Source of the DNA: Henckelia pumila
Taxonomy: Eukaryota > Streptophyta > Magnoliopsida > Lamiales > Gesneriaceae
Reading direction: 5' to 3'
DNA length: 64,000 nucleotides
Assembly: GCF_033568475.1 (NCBI RefSeq)
Contig: NC_133122.1
Location: forward strand, 183,911,449-183,975,448
Below the pieces are notes generated by a model. The model was given only the letters and a program-made list of their open reading frames with translations, was not told the origin of the DNA and made no database searches. The position numbers were made by a program, and so were the translations under genes. Below, piece after piece: positions 1 through 13,237 of the stretch. Each line of letters opens with the position of its first letter. The stretch's first letter is position 1.

Positions 1-267
1 GACGGCTACTAGGAAACAAATATTAAAAATTAAACTTTGATTTATTAATTAATCATTTATGTGACGTAATGTCTCCATCAGGTGAAAAAGCCCCAATACC
101 AATCAAATCAAAATCTTAAAACATGTTAAAAAATTTATTTAATTATTTTTCTTCGAGTTGCTGTTTGTTAGTTAAGAGAGTGCGACTTTTGTTTCCTCCT
201 TGAAATCGTGTTACACTTACATGAATGAAGGAGGCTGAAGCTACACCAACCAACCTACGCCACCACA

Positions 268-298
<31 letters not shown>

Positions 299-299
<1 letters not shown>

Positions 300-436
300 T
301 CTTTTATGGTGCCCAACACTATATGTCAACTTCATGTCCACCATGTACAAGTCAATTCATTTATTGTATCGGTCAACTCATCTATTGTACATGGTGGGCA
401 TAAAATGGGCATATAGTGTTGGGCATCATAAAAGAA
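299..436. mobile_element. Foldback (near-palindromic) MITE between TA repeats
   Basis: The left arm from 299 and the right arm ending at 436 are inverted copies over at least 27 bp around GCCCAACACTATATG. A second inner inverted pair surrounds CCACCATGTACAA, so the whole 138 bp can fold into one hairpin. Simple TA repeats lie on both sides (268-299 and 440-473), which fits insertion into, or slippage at, TA targets. No coding capacity is seen. The superfamily cannot be assigned because a clean target duplication is hidden in the TA repeats. Confidence 0.6.
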
Positions 437-477
<41 letters not shown>

Positions 478-2132
478 TACATGAATCCAAATTAATGCTG
501 GACGTGGTCCTATTTTCTTTAGTCAACATCTAAATAAATTTCACCTTCATGATTTTTCTACGTCGCGTCAATTTTCCATATAAATACTATCTCACTTGAT
601 GTTTGAATTTGTTTCTTGATGCTTATTTTTGTGGGAAAATAAAAGAGATACATGCTTTTAAGATACTTAAAAATCAATTCAATTTCATCTTTTGCTCTCC
701 CAAGCAGCGTAAGAGAATGTGTATTGTTTTGAAAACATTTTTTTTTGAATTGAAGCACCACTTGACTTATCGATGAGATGATAAATAATAAAATAATATA
801 TTTAAATAAGATAATGGTACATAACATTAATATTTTATAAAACTTGAATCAAATATTACACAAATTAATAATAAATTAACAATCAATGTTTTATAATCCA
901 CAACGGCGGATAGATGCTACACGTATCGGATGAAATATATATAAATGTTAAAAATGAAAAAAAGGATTTGGTTGAATGTGTGTAAAAGGCCCCGTTAAAC
1001 GTGGTGGCATTCTCCAATGGGCTTCTGCCAGACGAAAATGAATCAAATTTTTTTTTCTTCTGTCTTTACTCCACATCATACATATAGTGGGCCCTAGATT
1101 TACATTTCACCCATTCGAAAGCGGGCCCTAGGCCGAAAATAGCCGCTATCCTTGCAAACTGTGCCCACCAACCTTTCATTATCTACAGACTACATCTACG
1201 AACTTCATTTCAAAGTGAATCCGTTTGTTCAAATTATTTTTTTCCAAGAATTTGAAAATTATCACAATTTTTCAAACATTTCACTACATATTCAAAAATC
1301 AACTGAGATGATAGTTAAGACAATATTTTCATAACCGAATCCACAATCGAACGATTAAATCCTTAAAAAATGGCCCAACCGAAATACTATTATATTATAT
1401 TAAATAATAATATAATATAGTAATTGATATATTCTAAATTTTAAAGATTTAAAGATATATATATATATAATATACATTAAACAAAATTTAAAATCTAAAC
1501 AACAACATATATACAATCCAAAGAACAAATATATATATCTTTAACACAAAATAATCAAAATAAACTCAAATTATACTAAAATAATATTTTTAACAAAATT
1601 CAAAACCAAATGATAATATATATATATATATATAATAAAAAAATAAAAGTTTTAAATTTTAAATAGAGGACATAATGTTTTTTGGAAGAAATTTATGAAA
1701 AATAAAATTATAAAAATTAAAAAATAGATGAACCGGTCGGACCGATTTTTTATAGGTTCTAAACAGGTCCCACCGATTCTTGACCGAATTTGATTGGTTC
1801 TAAGTGGTTTGACCGATCATATGATCTTTGAGCATGGTCTGACCAAGATCCATGACCGGTTCGTGGTCGAACCAGATAAGTTCAATTTTTAAAACATTGG
1901 TCATAGGTGGGCAATGGGAAAATAATTTTCGGGTATAGTATATTTGAATTGAAGCCCTCGATTCTCGAATGACTCAAACATGCATATCATCGTCTCTCTA
2001 ACATCAACGAAATCACCTCTTTGTTTTTTTCTACGATGGTTTACATCATTTGGAAAACTAGGAATGATTTGACCTTTGAAAAGATTGTATCCGATACAAG
2101 AACTCGCGGAACTCAACTCGACATTCGATATC

Positions 2133-2688
2133 CCGTGTTCTAAAAGGTAGCGCCTAGGTCCAGCCTAGGCGGTAGGCGGTTGTCCACCGCCTCGCTTTCT
2201 TGTTAGGCTATGGCCTCTAGGTGTTGTCCGCCTAATCTCTTGCCTAGGCAGCGCCCAAGCCGCCTAGGGTGGCCGAAATCCTCCTAGGCCGGCAGAAATC
2301 CGCCTAGGCGATTACTATTTTTTATAAAAAAATTTAAAAATGAAAAACTAAAAGAAAGAGACGTGACGCGAGAAACAAACATAGAAGGAAAGAAGAAGCG
2401 CAGAAAAAAAAGTCAAGCAAAAAAATTAAATCTCGTATTATACATGAATACTTGATATCTATTAATATCTATGTTGTTGTTAAAACTTTATAGGAGTTTC
2501 GTACAAAAACTGAAAAACATAAGACATAAAAATTATATTTTATAGTAATACACATTAATATCCCAAGTTATTTATTATTTAGGTTTTAAAAAAAACCGTT
2601 TAGACCCCATCAAGGCGGTCTCCTAGACGGCTAGGCGGTAAGCGATGGGTCACCGCCCACTTACCGCCTATCGCGTTTTAGAACATTG
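2133..2688. mobile_element. hAT-like non-autonomous element rich in CGCCTAGG words
   Basis: The ends are inverted: CCGTGTTCTAAAA on the left and TTTTAGAACATTG on the right. The flanks GATATCCC and GATATTTC agree at 6 of 8 positions, compatible with an old 8-bp duplication. The ends are GC-rich with repeated GCCTAGGC/GGCGGT words while the core is AT-rich. The element at 19519-20061 has a comparable plan. No transposase ORF is present. The hAT assignment rests on TIR style and probable 8-bp duplication only. Confidence 0.5.
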
Positions 2689-3246
2689 GATATTTCTATT
2701 TTTTTATCTTGTAATTTTGTCACTTTATAACTTTGGACTACTATGTTACCAAATTTTAGTTATAGTTCTTTAAATTTTTTTATTTTTGCAAATTTTCATT
2801 TTCCATTGGGTTGTTGATGTGACACGATAAACATGAACGCCAATCACGACTACATTGATTATATATATGTGTCAAGTAGGAAAAATGACTAAAATTACAA
2901 AAAAATTGTTTTTGTACAATACCTCTAATTTTTATACTTTGTGTTTTAGTCCATGAAGTATTCAAAAGATTGTTTTTGTACAATACCTAAAATTTTTTAT
3001 TTATTTATATGATACAGAAAATATTGACGTGTTATAAAAAAAAGTACGAACATATCTAGTATCACGTTAATGAAAAAAAATTTAAAACTAATTGGTCACC
3101 GAAATCAAAATTTGACAATTTAATGGACTAAAAAAATTAAACAAATTAATTAATTTGAATATAATATATGATGGAAGGTTAAAAAAATGAGGTAATTATA
3201 ATTAATTAGAAGAGGGGTTGGGGAAAAAAGTGTAACAGATATCATC

Positions 3247-5420
3247 ATGGGAACGAGGGAGCCCAAGGATAGAGATCTGGAACGCCTTATTCCCATTGCC
3301 ACCGTCGGAGGATTTGATGATTCTTCCTCCGTTTCATCTTCTCCGTTCGATTCTCCCGCCGCCTCCCATCAATCCTCCGCCGGCAAGGAGGTACGTACTG
3401 CATTATCAACTTGCACTTTAATTTAATTTAATTTTTTTTTGTTCTTTGTATCCCACGAACGGCATGCATGCCGTGATTACAATTCGAATTTACGTAATGT
3501 ACAGTAAGCTTCGTTCGTGTGAACCTGGCTGGGTTTTAGATTTTGGGGAATTATAATTAAGTGGAGCATTAATTAATTTGTCAGCTTATATATTATGGAA
3601 GGCCGATAGGGCTCTCCATTTGGTTTCATCCATGTTCATTTGTCGCGGATTGAATTGATTTGCGAGTTGATGATGAATATGAACTCTTTAATTGAAAGTT
3701 ACTGTGACTGTGAGTGATCCAAATTAACGATTTGAAGGGAAGCTGATATATGTTTTCGGATCTCTTTTCTTTAATTTGCAGGCATTCAGCAAGGTTATTC
3801 GTAGTTGGGCATCGAAAAAGTTTATGTCAGGATGGTCGGTTCGGAAAAAAAAAACTTTTTCTTGCCTTAATAATATTCTTGTTTCATTTCATGCCCTCAC
3901 GTAAAGTTATGTACTTGCTTGTTTTCTGTTTTTCTAACTCATTTACTGCTTGTCTTTGCGGTCGATGAATTAACTTTAATTTGAGATGAAGCCAAGAACC
4001 ATATTAAAATCATCATGAATTAACTTCCTTGAGTTAGAATGGAAAAACCGACCATGTAATAATTAAGCTCTCTGTGATCCATTCAAGAATGAATATATAT
4101 ATATATGAATTCAAAACAAGGTATTTATTTCTTTCCATGGTCTATAACTTCCACGTAACTGATATTTGTGTCCATATTTTGAAGGACTTCATTAATTCTA
4201 ACTTGTTTTCCTATTACTTGTTCATAATTAGCAGTACTTTAAGTAGTATATATGGGAAAGAGATAAAATGTATAAAGCTAACTACCTTTTTGGTTTCTCG
4301 AATATTGCTCTTCACAAGTCGGCAGCTTGTTGTTCCTTGGGACTGCGAGGGCAATCACAGAAGTGGTTGCGACCCTTCTCCTTTCAATTGTTTTATACGA
4401 AGATTAGTGAACATCTAGAAAATTGTTTTTGTGTATGTTTTCATGATAATCTTTGCCAAATGATGTTTACATTTTTTGCAGTGTTATCTTACTTCCGATA
4501 GCCATCACATTCTACATCACTTGGTGGTTCATTCATTTTGTGGATGGGTTCTTCTCCCCGGTTTATAGCCACCTGGGGATCAACACATTCGGTATGCCTC
4601 GGTAGCCGCTTATACCAGATTTGTATAATGATACACACAATTAAAAATAAAAATGAAAAACGATTTGATAGTTGAGGCAACAAAATGAGAGATATATGTC
4701 TCAGCAATATAATACCTATAGTTTCGATTTTTAAAATGGCAGGCCTGGGCTTTGTGACCTCAATTACTTTCATCTTCTTGGTTGGAGTGTTCATGTCTTC
4801 TTGGGTTGGTACCTCGGTTCTTTCTTTGGGGGAATGGTTTATTAAGAAGATGCCCCTTATGAGTTATATATATGCAGCCTCGAAACAAATCAGTGCAGCG
4901 ATTTCTCCAGGTAATGAAATTAATCTAACTTATTTTTAGAAAATATCACAACTGTTAGAGATACCAAGTGCCTTTCACATGTTCAGATCAGACGTCTCAT
5001 GCCTTCAAAGAAGTGGCCATTGTAAAACATCCTCGTATTGGGGAGTATGCGTTTGGCTTCATTACGTCAACCGTTATTCTCCGTAAAAGTACAGGTACAG
5101 AGGAACTTTGTTGTGTTTATGTGCCCACCAACCACCTTTATCTTGGAGACATATTTCTTATCAATTCGAAAGAAATTATGAGGCCTAATCTTTCGGTTCG
5201 AGAGGGGATAGGTAAAATCTTGACGTAAAACTGCAAATTTAGAACTTTCTTGGATTTGCTAAGATACTATTGATCCGGTGTTCTTCTCCTTTTGCTTTTG
5301 CATGTGACGGTAGAGATTGTGATCTCGGGAGGAATGTCTATACCGAAGATTTTGACCATTTCTGATACGCAATTCTTGATGTCACCAAGAGTTGGCAAAT
5401 TCACCATACCACGAGTTTAG
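3247..5420 (+). CDS. LCV: LIKE-COV (DUF502) membrane protein, six exons
   Basis: Coding exons are 3247-3390, 3782-3834, 4482-4591, 4743-4910, 4987-5211 and 5314-5420. All introns are GT-AG and phases agree, giving 268 aa, the usual length for COV1/LIKE-COV proteins. The N-terminus is Ser-rich and acidic (residues about 1-48). The conserved block AFSKVIRSWASKKF leads into a first membrane segment (about 67-85) and a second at about 104-125 (GFVTSITFIFLVGVFMSSW). Downstream are the family motifs ASKQISAAISP, EVAIVKHPRIGEYAFGF and CCVYVPTNHLYLGD. COV proteins are integral membrane proteins linked in Arabidopsis to vascular patterning and vacuolar trafficking; that role is family knowledge, not shown here. 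The start is the first ATG of the conserved reading frame. The last exon ends in a family-variable tail after ISGGMSIPK. LCV1 versus LCV2 orthology was not resolved. Confidence 0.9.
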
Positions 5421-7058
<1,638 letters not shown>

Positions 7059-7463
7059 TCAGTTTTCCCAGTTCAGTGGCATGTATTGTAAACTATTCAA
7101 TATTTGTGTCTTCACGTGTGTATCACTATATGTGTATTTGTATTGGCGTCTTTTGTGAAATAATAGTGTGAAGTTTTGTTAATACGTATCTTTTTATTGG
7201 CGTCTTCCTAAAACCCTAGTAGTAAAGCATTTCATCTTGCACTGCACTTGCGTTGCGTCTGATATATATTTGGACCTCTTCAAATTTTCTGTATGCCCTT
7301 CAAAAGATGTTTCTAATCGATCATATATACCTTTTTTTTCATAGATATTAATTTCATATATTAATTTAGGATTATCTTCTTTCTACTTAAGAACCAAGAA
7401 CTTTACAATTTAATAATAACGCAAAACGAATTGATTCGTCCAAGGTGTATATATTATTAGCTA
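7059..7463. other. Chitinase 3' flank
   Basis: AT-rich sequence with a possible plant polyadenylation region around 7155-7190 (AATAATAG). The repeated word TTGGCGTCTT occurs at about 7143 and 7197. Nothing else is recognised. Confidence 0.4.
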
Positions 7464-7545
7464 TCATACCTTCCAATTAAGGGTTATGCAAACGATGGGG
7501 ATGTTATGGGATCATGATACTGGCTGCAGTCTTCTACCAAGAACC
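7464..7545 (+). pseudogene. Fragment of a second class III chitinase (C-terminal end)
   Basis: The stretch resembles the last 95 bp of the intact chitinase (about 6955-7055). Shared features are AATAAAGGGTT.TGCAAA-like sequence, a GGTGTGATGCTGTGGGAT-like core and CATGATAC.GGCT.CAGT.TT.T followed by CCAAGAAC. A deletion removes codons between the Trp-Asp and His-Asp-Thr positions, and no upstream chitinase exon is visible. This is best read as the tail of a decayed tandem copy. Confidence 0.7.
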
Positions 7546-7981
7546 CTTTTTTGAAAAATTTCTTTGCTGCAGCTTATGATGAATCCATTTCTAGCCCTGA
7601 AAAACAGTATGTGTGTTCTAGAGTTGTGAATATGTGAATCATGCTCTAGCTTTTCCAGAGTACTGGAATTAGCGCTATACGCATTCTTCTTGTCCAGTAA
7701 ACAGAAAACAACATATATCAAATCAAGTGATTAGGAGCACTGAGTGTAGAATTCGTGATTATGTAAAAGTTGCCAGATGAGTTAATCCAACTCCAAAACA
7801 ACAGATAGTAAAATCATAAAGAAGATGATGATAAAATCTATATATAAAAAAAGAGATGATTGTCTAGTTGAAACACATAAAAGACAAACCATAAATTCAT
7901 GATACAACCCAGAAGTACATAACCATGTTCAATCCAAGCAAGGTCTTAAATCGTACTTGTAACGTACTTGTATATATAAAG

Positions 7982-10900
7982 TTAATCTGACCTCAGATTA
8001 TCCCTTCCTTTAGGATCAGATGCTGCTCGGTGGTATCCATAATCATCATCCATCTGATCATCGTGATCATCATCACGGTCAGCTTCCCTATAACGGTCAT
8101 AATCACGCTGGCCATCTTGATCGTTGTACTGTCCTCGACCATGGTGCTCATAGTAGTGTCCACGATCGTGCTCAGTTTCTGAATACCCATGTCCATGTTC
8201 AGGCTGATCAGGCCACCCACGATTATCTTCTGCTTCTGCACCATCATAATCTCGATCTCTAGAGCCGCGGTCTCTTTCATGTTTAGAATCAACACGATCT
8301 TGGTCATGGTCATGGTCGTGAGGACGTCCTCTGTCGTAGTCATCCCCGACTTCATTATCCCTGTCTCGGTCCCTTTCCCTTTCCCTATCACGATGACGGT
8401 CATGGCCACGTTCCCTATCACGGTTTCGTTCCTTCTCACGTTCCCGACCACGATCACGGGTTCGATCCCTCTCCCGATCTCGACCATGGTCTCTCTCCCT
8501 GTCCCTTTCCCGGTCTCTGTCTCTATTTCTGTCACGATTCCTATGATGCCTATCATCTCTATGGTCACGGTCCTTTGGTCTATCATTTGATAGCTCACGG
8601 GACCTTTCCCGCTCTCTCTCCTTCTCCCTCCCCCGATCCCGAGATTTCTCCCTATCCATAAGGATATCAGCCAGAAATGAAATTTAGATCATAAAATGCC
8701 AATAGGTATTACATTAAAAGAATGGAAAATTTGCAATATCTACCAAAATCAACAGATAATGAAAGATCTAGTTTCGTCAAGTTTAGCAGTATATAAGCAA
8801 TAATTTGTATACGCTGTAATTAGGCTAAAACAGTGATAATGTTACCTATCTCCTTCATCTCGAACTCTTGGCTCCTCAGACACAGATATTCCTCCAGACT
8901 GCAGTTGCTCTCTAAAAAAACAGAAGATAATGATTATCATTATGCACTCAATACAACATGAATGTCATGGTGCCATAAGCATGACAAGAAGTATAATATA
9001 ACAGAAATTAACTTGAGGTGTTTGGAAATAAACATGAGCATTCAGAAAAATTGCTTTACAGCATAAAATGAACAGAATTAAACTTCCACGCAAATTTGCA
9101 TGGAAAACATTCATTATGACTTATGAGCTGATCATGAAACCTGTAAGATCTCAGCCTCAAGAGATTAAAGATGACAGGGACCAACTATCTTTCAAAGTTC
9201 AAAATAAAATAAAGATAGATTCTTCTTGGCATCATCAAGAAATTTTTAAGCGTGAGTTAGTTTAAAAGTGCCTGCGGATAAAAGCATTACCTTCCTGGAT
9301 ACTTCTGGCTAAGCTCTCCACTACCAACCCGAGTTGTTCCAAGCCCACCGCCAAGCCTTCGAGGTCGCCAATTTGGAACAGTTCTACCACGTTCAACATC
9401 CACAAACACCCTTCTGTTATCAATTTTTTTGCTGTCTGCTTGCTTATATGCCGCTGCATGACATATGAACAAATATATTATTAACTGTCAGATTACAGGG
9501 GAGAAAAACAAAAAGGGAATCATGGCCATGGAAAAACCTTTCATATCTCGTGTATGTGTATACTCGATAAAAGCATAACCCCGGGGTTTACTTGTCTCTT
9601 TATCTGTAATCAAGCTAATCTGAAACTCAAAAGGATAAGATCAGGAAGCTATATTTGAACAACTGAGATAATACAAAAATACAGAAGTTTTTTAATAATT
9701 GTTTTAATTTTGTAAGAATTCGATTATAATGCCTATGGGCACGGCAGACAGGCACTGCGCCTAATTAGCCGTGCTCACCTTTAATCATAGAGCTCCCAGG
9801 CGAGATGCATCACCATCACTGCTAGAGTTGTGATAAAACAGAGGCCCATTTACCAGAAGCTATGTAAACTAACCTCCCCTTACCCGGGGTTTTTACTTAA
9901 ACCAATCAAATAACTGTGAATGATAGATCGATAACCCATATAACTTTTTATTTGTACAGCGCTTTTACAGCCTTTGAATCAGAAAATAAGAATTCAGTAG
10001 CAATAAAGGTAGTGCATATTAAAAGTAGAAGAGAGATGTTATACTCCCAGTGTGTTTTACCCTGTGCAGGAAAAAGTTGCCTCCCACGTTTGTTGAAATA
10101 ATGACCAAAAGAAAAGGCTTCAAAGCATACAGATTAAAATTTCACCTTCGAAGGGATGAGATGCACATCCCATCCAGTTTTAAATAGTACACAAGATAAT
10201 CAATGCAAATAAGCACCAATCCAGGAAATTTTCCCTCTTACCAAGTTTGATACTTACACAATGAGCTATATGGTTGGATTCGTGCTAATACTATACCACC
10301 CTCCTAGCTTTGAAAAGATTTCCGGGTCAAAAAGCCACAAGGGATAAAAGAATTAGCAAAATAACCCAACTGCAATTAGTTGAACCGAAGTTACAGCTCG
10401 GGTTACTACCTTTCGGTTTGATCAATCCAGTCATGATTCCAGTGAAGAAATGAGAATGATTCTAACTAATGAGCATAAATGATGAGATGATAATATGATT
10501 TGGATGCACACGTTCAGCCAAAATGAATAAATCCAAGCCCGTAATAAATTATCTGACCAGACCAAATCAGTCAAAATGAATGCAAATGTAATTTCCTGGA
10601 AAATGAGACAGAAATCCCAATGTTTATCTATCTAGGCGAAAAATACAAAGATTTCATACTTCACTGGATGCAAGAAACTTCAAACCATTCTGATTTCCGG
10701 TCCAGAGAGACCAAATTTCCCAGTAATTCAGTTGTTACAACTTTGTTTTATTTGAATTCCATTAGATAATATCATAAATAATTATTCATCTTTCTCTTGC
10801 ATTAATGAAGGTGCTGAAGGGAAACCAATTTAGTGTGAAAGACTGGAAGTTTTGAAACCTTTCAACAGTTGAAACAAAGACGAACGATAGTATTATGATC

Positions 10901-12509
10901 AATGTAAAACTCTTACCAACCCAAAAGATAACCTGAGCCCCATTCAGGGGTTCTATACAATACCTACCCTCTTGATTGGGCCATAAGCCTCAAATTCCCT
11001 TTTGATCCTGCTCTCAGATGTCTCATAATTCTGGGGAAAAAACATGAAATGGGTCAACCTACGAAATACAATAAACAAAGGAGTACAACTGATTAATTGA
11101 GAAAAGGAGGACTCACAAGCCTAGCAACAAACAATGTTTTGTAAGGATCTCCAGAAATATTTGGGTCGTTATTTGGATCATCTGCAGATAAAATCACATG
11201 AGATTATAAGTTCAGCAAGGACTAGTAGTCACAGAGTTTGAAAAAGTCCAGTAGCTACAGTTATTGTCTATCATGATGAAGATACAATTTTGAAAACAAA
11301 CAAATAAACGAATAAGTATAACAAGTATACGCCGCCAACGGGTGCAATGGTGCAAGCTATGATCATTTTTAGATTCAAGGGAAGTTGTAATTACATCTCT
11401 CAAACTCATCTGCAGCCTTTTTGGCTCCTTCCTCCAGCCGTATTGCATGAATCCTGGCCCTTCTTTGTGCCTTGATACGAGAAGGTAGTCAATAGAAAAA
11501 AATCCAACATGTAAGAAGTGAATGCTGTGATGCCGAACTTTACTATAAGAGCAACATTAAAGTCCATGATAGGAACTGATAATTACAAATGAAAAACAGT
11601 GATTTCAACTCTTCAATTCCTTGTTACAATGAATAAGGTTTATTATATTTGCAAATTGCAGGGGTTGAGGTACGCATATGCAGATTTTCCATTGTTCAAC
11701 AAATCTAAGTCAAATCATAGCATGGATAGATCAAATAGTTCCTAATATAACAAAAAAATGTACAAACGTATGAACTTTGACATTCACATGGAAAAGTCTT
11801 ACCGGAGTCTCACCCTTCTGAACAGGGGTTGCATACTCAGGATCGCCAGGATTTGCAAATTCACTAACTAATTGTGCCACACCTGAATCAAATAAGAACA
11901 CAAGGACAAAAATCACCCCATAAGAATCCGTAGTTTGAATTGCCCGTGATGAATAATTCTTCAATAGACCTTTCAACAAAACTGAACTGTTAAAACAACA
12001 ACTACCGGTATATGGAGGGCATTTCCTCTTCTCTGGAGGTGGTTTGTACACCAACGGCTGACGTGGCTCAAACAACTTCAGAAGATTATTTGTTAAGCCA
12101 GTGGGGTGACTTTGACCAATCTGGAACAATGACAATTAACGAAATCGCCAATTATGAATTATAGCATAAGAAATACAGTCAGTATCACCCATTTACAGAT
12201 GAACACCCGTACCCCATGAAAATCAGAACAACACTCCTCAAGTCAAAACCTTTCAAGTAAAATTAACATTTCCAAAAACTAGTCAAACTCGCTAACGGCA
12301 ACCATGCTCACATAAAATCTAGTACTATCAACATAATGGCCCAAATCAAATTAGCGAACCTGAAATCCTAATATATAAGAAAAAAAGACATCAGGCCACG
12401 AAGATAGTACCAGTTTAAGTTGCAAAACATTGGCGCGGTTCTGAGCCTTGGTACGGCCTTGAACGGCGGCGTTCTGATCGCGTATCATGGCGTCGCCGTA
12501 ATCTCCCAT
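7982..12509 (-). CDS. U1-70K: U1 small nuclear ribonucleoprotein 70 kDa (U1-70K), ten coding exons
   Basis: Coding exons on the minus strand, in transcript order: 12411-12509, 12006-12120, 11803-11882, 11395-11470, 11117-11181, 10968-11030, 9538-9619, 9291-9453, 8846-8911 and 7982-8651. All junctions are GT-AG and phases agree, giving 492 aa (Arabidopsis protein: 427 aa). The N-terminal U1-70K segment includes [19 protein letters not shown] and [13 protein letters not shown]. An RRM follows, with RNP2 TLFVARL (about 139-145) and RNP1 RGYAFIEY (about 179-186). Next comes [20 protein letters not shown], then a long Arg/Asp/Glu-alternating tail (about 271-492) coded mainly by the last exon. The protein binds U1 snRNA stem-loop I and SR proteins during 5' splice-site recognition in the nucleus. 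The sixth intron (9620-10967) is by far the longest. The longer tail accounts for most of the extra length relative to Arabidopsis. Confidence 0.93.
9620..10967 (-). other. Long sixth intron of U1-70K
   Basis: At about 1.35 kb this intron is far longer than its neighbours. It separates the exon ending in GPIKR from the exon starting ISLIT, which splits the RRM. In Arabidopsis the sixth U1-70K intron is also the long one, and its retention yields a truncated-reading-frame mRNA (established for that species). Position and size match; regulated retention here is inference. In-frame translation into the intron would truncate the RRM before RNP1. Confidence 0.6.
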
Positions 12510-12657
12510 CTCCAGATAGATGCCCGAGGGGTAGGGTTTTTCGCGCTGATCGGAAAGGAGGCGGCAGAAAATTCACGAATCGTAACTCCACGGTGGACAA
12601 CCGAGGAGGGTTTCAAGGGTTAAGTGGATTCTCGGCTCTAAGCCAGCCAGCTGAATT

Positions 12658-12671
12658 TTGACACGTGTCAA
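12658..12671. promoter_or_regulatory. 14-bp perfect palindrome with G-box core
   Basis: TTGACACGTGTCAA is a perfect palindrome with the ACGT core CACGTG, 149 bp upstream of the U1-70K start codon. Such elements bind plant bZIP and bHLH factors. Its use for U1-70K is inferred from position only. Confidence 0.5.
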
Positions 12672-13237
12672 TAAGTTATTTTATTTACATATATATTCAG
12701 ATCTCGGTGATTGATGGTAAATTACATCTAGTTACCCAGCAAACTGCAATAAAATTAGGGAAACGCTATAAAATTATTTATTCATTTTATTTGAAAATTT
12801 TCTTTTCATAAAATATTAAAATTTTTGTGTAATTTTAAGTACAATGTGTAATTCTTCGTATACATGTAGCATCACCAATATCTGAAGATTTATCAATATA
12901 AGCTATGTTCACTAATTTCGGTGATTTTTATGACCCACTCAACCAATATTTAGTTCATTTGAAATCCAAAATTGAAAATCAAAATTGTGACCGCTCTTCT
13001 CGGTAGTTCAAAAAGTTCTCTCCATTTTTTCATTGTAGAAAGTTCTCTCCATGTTGCCCTCCGTCGCTCGCCAAATATTGGACCCACCATCTCAAGCTTT
13101 CACTAACGCCACTTTTGCCACGGTCACATCGTTGTCGCCGTTACCGGAGTTCTCTACCCGTGAAGTAAACAAATCTCTTTTGATTCATGATTTTTATTTT
13201 TAAAAAATTATCATTTATTATTCAAAAATATTTGATA
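12672..13237. other. Spacer between U1-70K and LINE remnant
   Basis: AT-rich sequence without recognisable gene or repeat. A local duplication, AAAGTTCTCTCCAT, occurs near 13013 and 13037. Confidence 0.4.

Larger units (their letters stand above)
1..3246. other. AT-rich intergenic region left of LIKE-COV
   Basis: No convincing gene is visible here. The region holds AT microsatellites (268-299, 440-473, about 1447-1470 and 1616-1634), a foldback element and a GC-rich hAT-like element (both listed separately). It also holds a direct repeat of about 20 bp, beginning near 2904 and again near 2966, around the core TTGTTTTTGTACAATACCT. The stretch 1730-1900 has clustered GACCGGT/ACCGGTC-like words that look like a decayed repeat. 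The small ORFs are short, AT-rich and lack recognisable domains. Confidence 0.6.

Noticed and set aside
558-827. 89-aa minus ORF in the left spacer
   Set aside because: AT-rich, Ile/Phe/Lys-heavy composition without domain, splice or promoter support.
4074-5228. Several plus-strand ORFs as separate genes
   Set aside because: They are exons of LIKE-COV read through into introns; spliced phases join them into one protein.
7993-8598. Second long minus ORF and two plus ORFs over the U1-70K tail
   Set aside because: Shadows of the Arg/Asp-rich repeat coding of the last U1-70K exon; no start context or domain.
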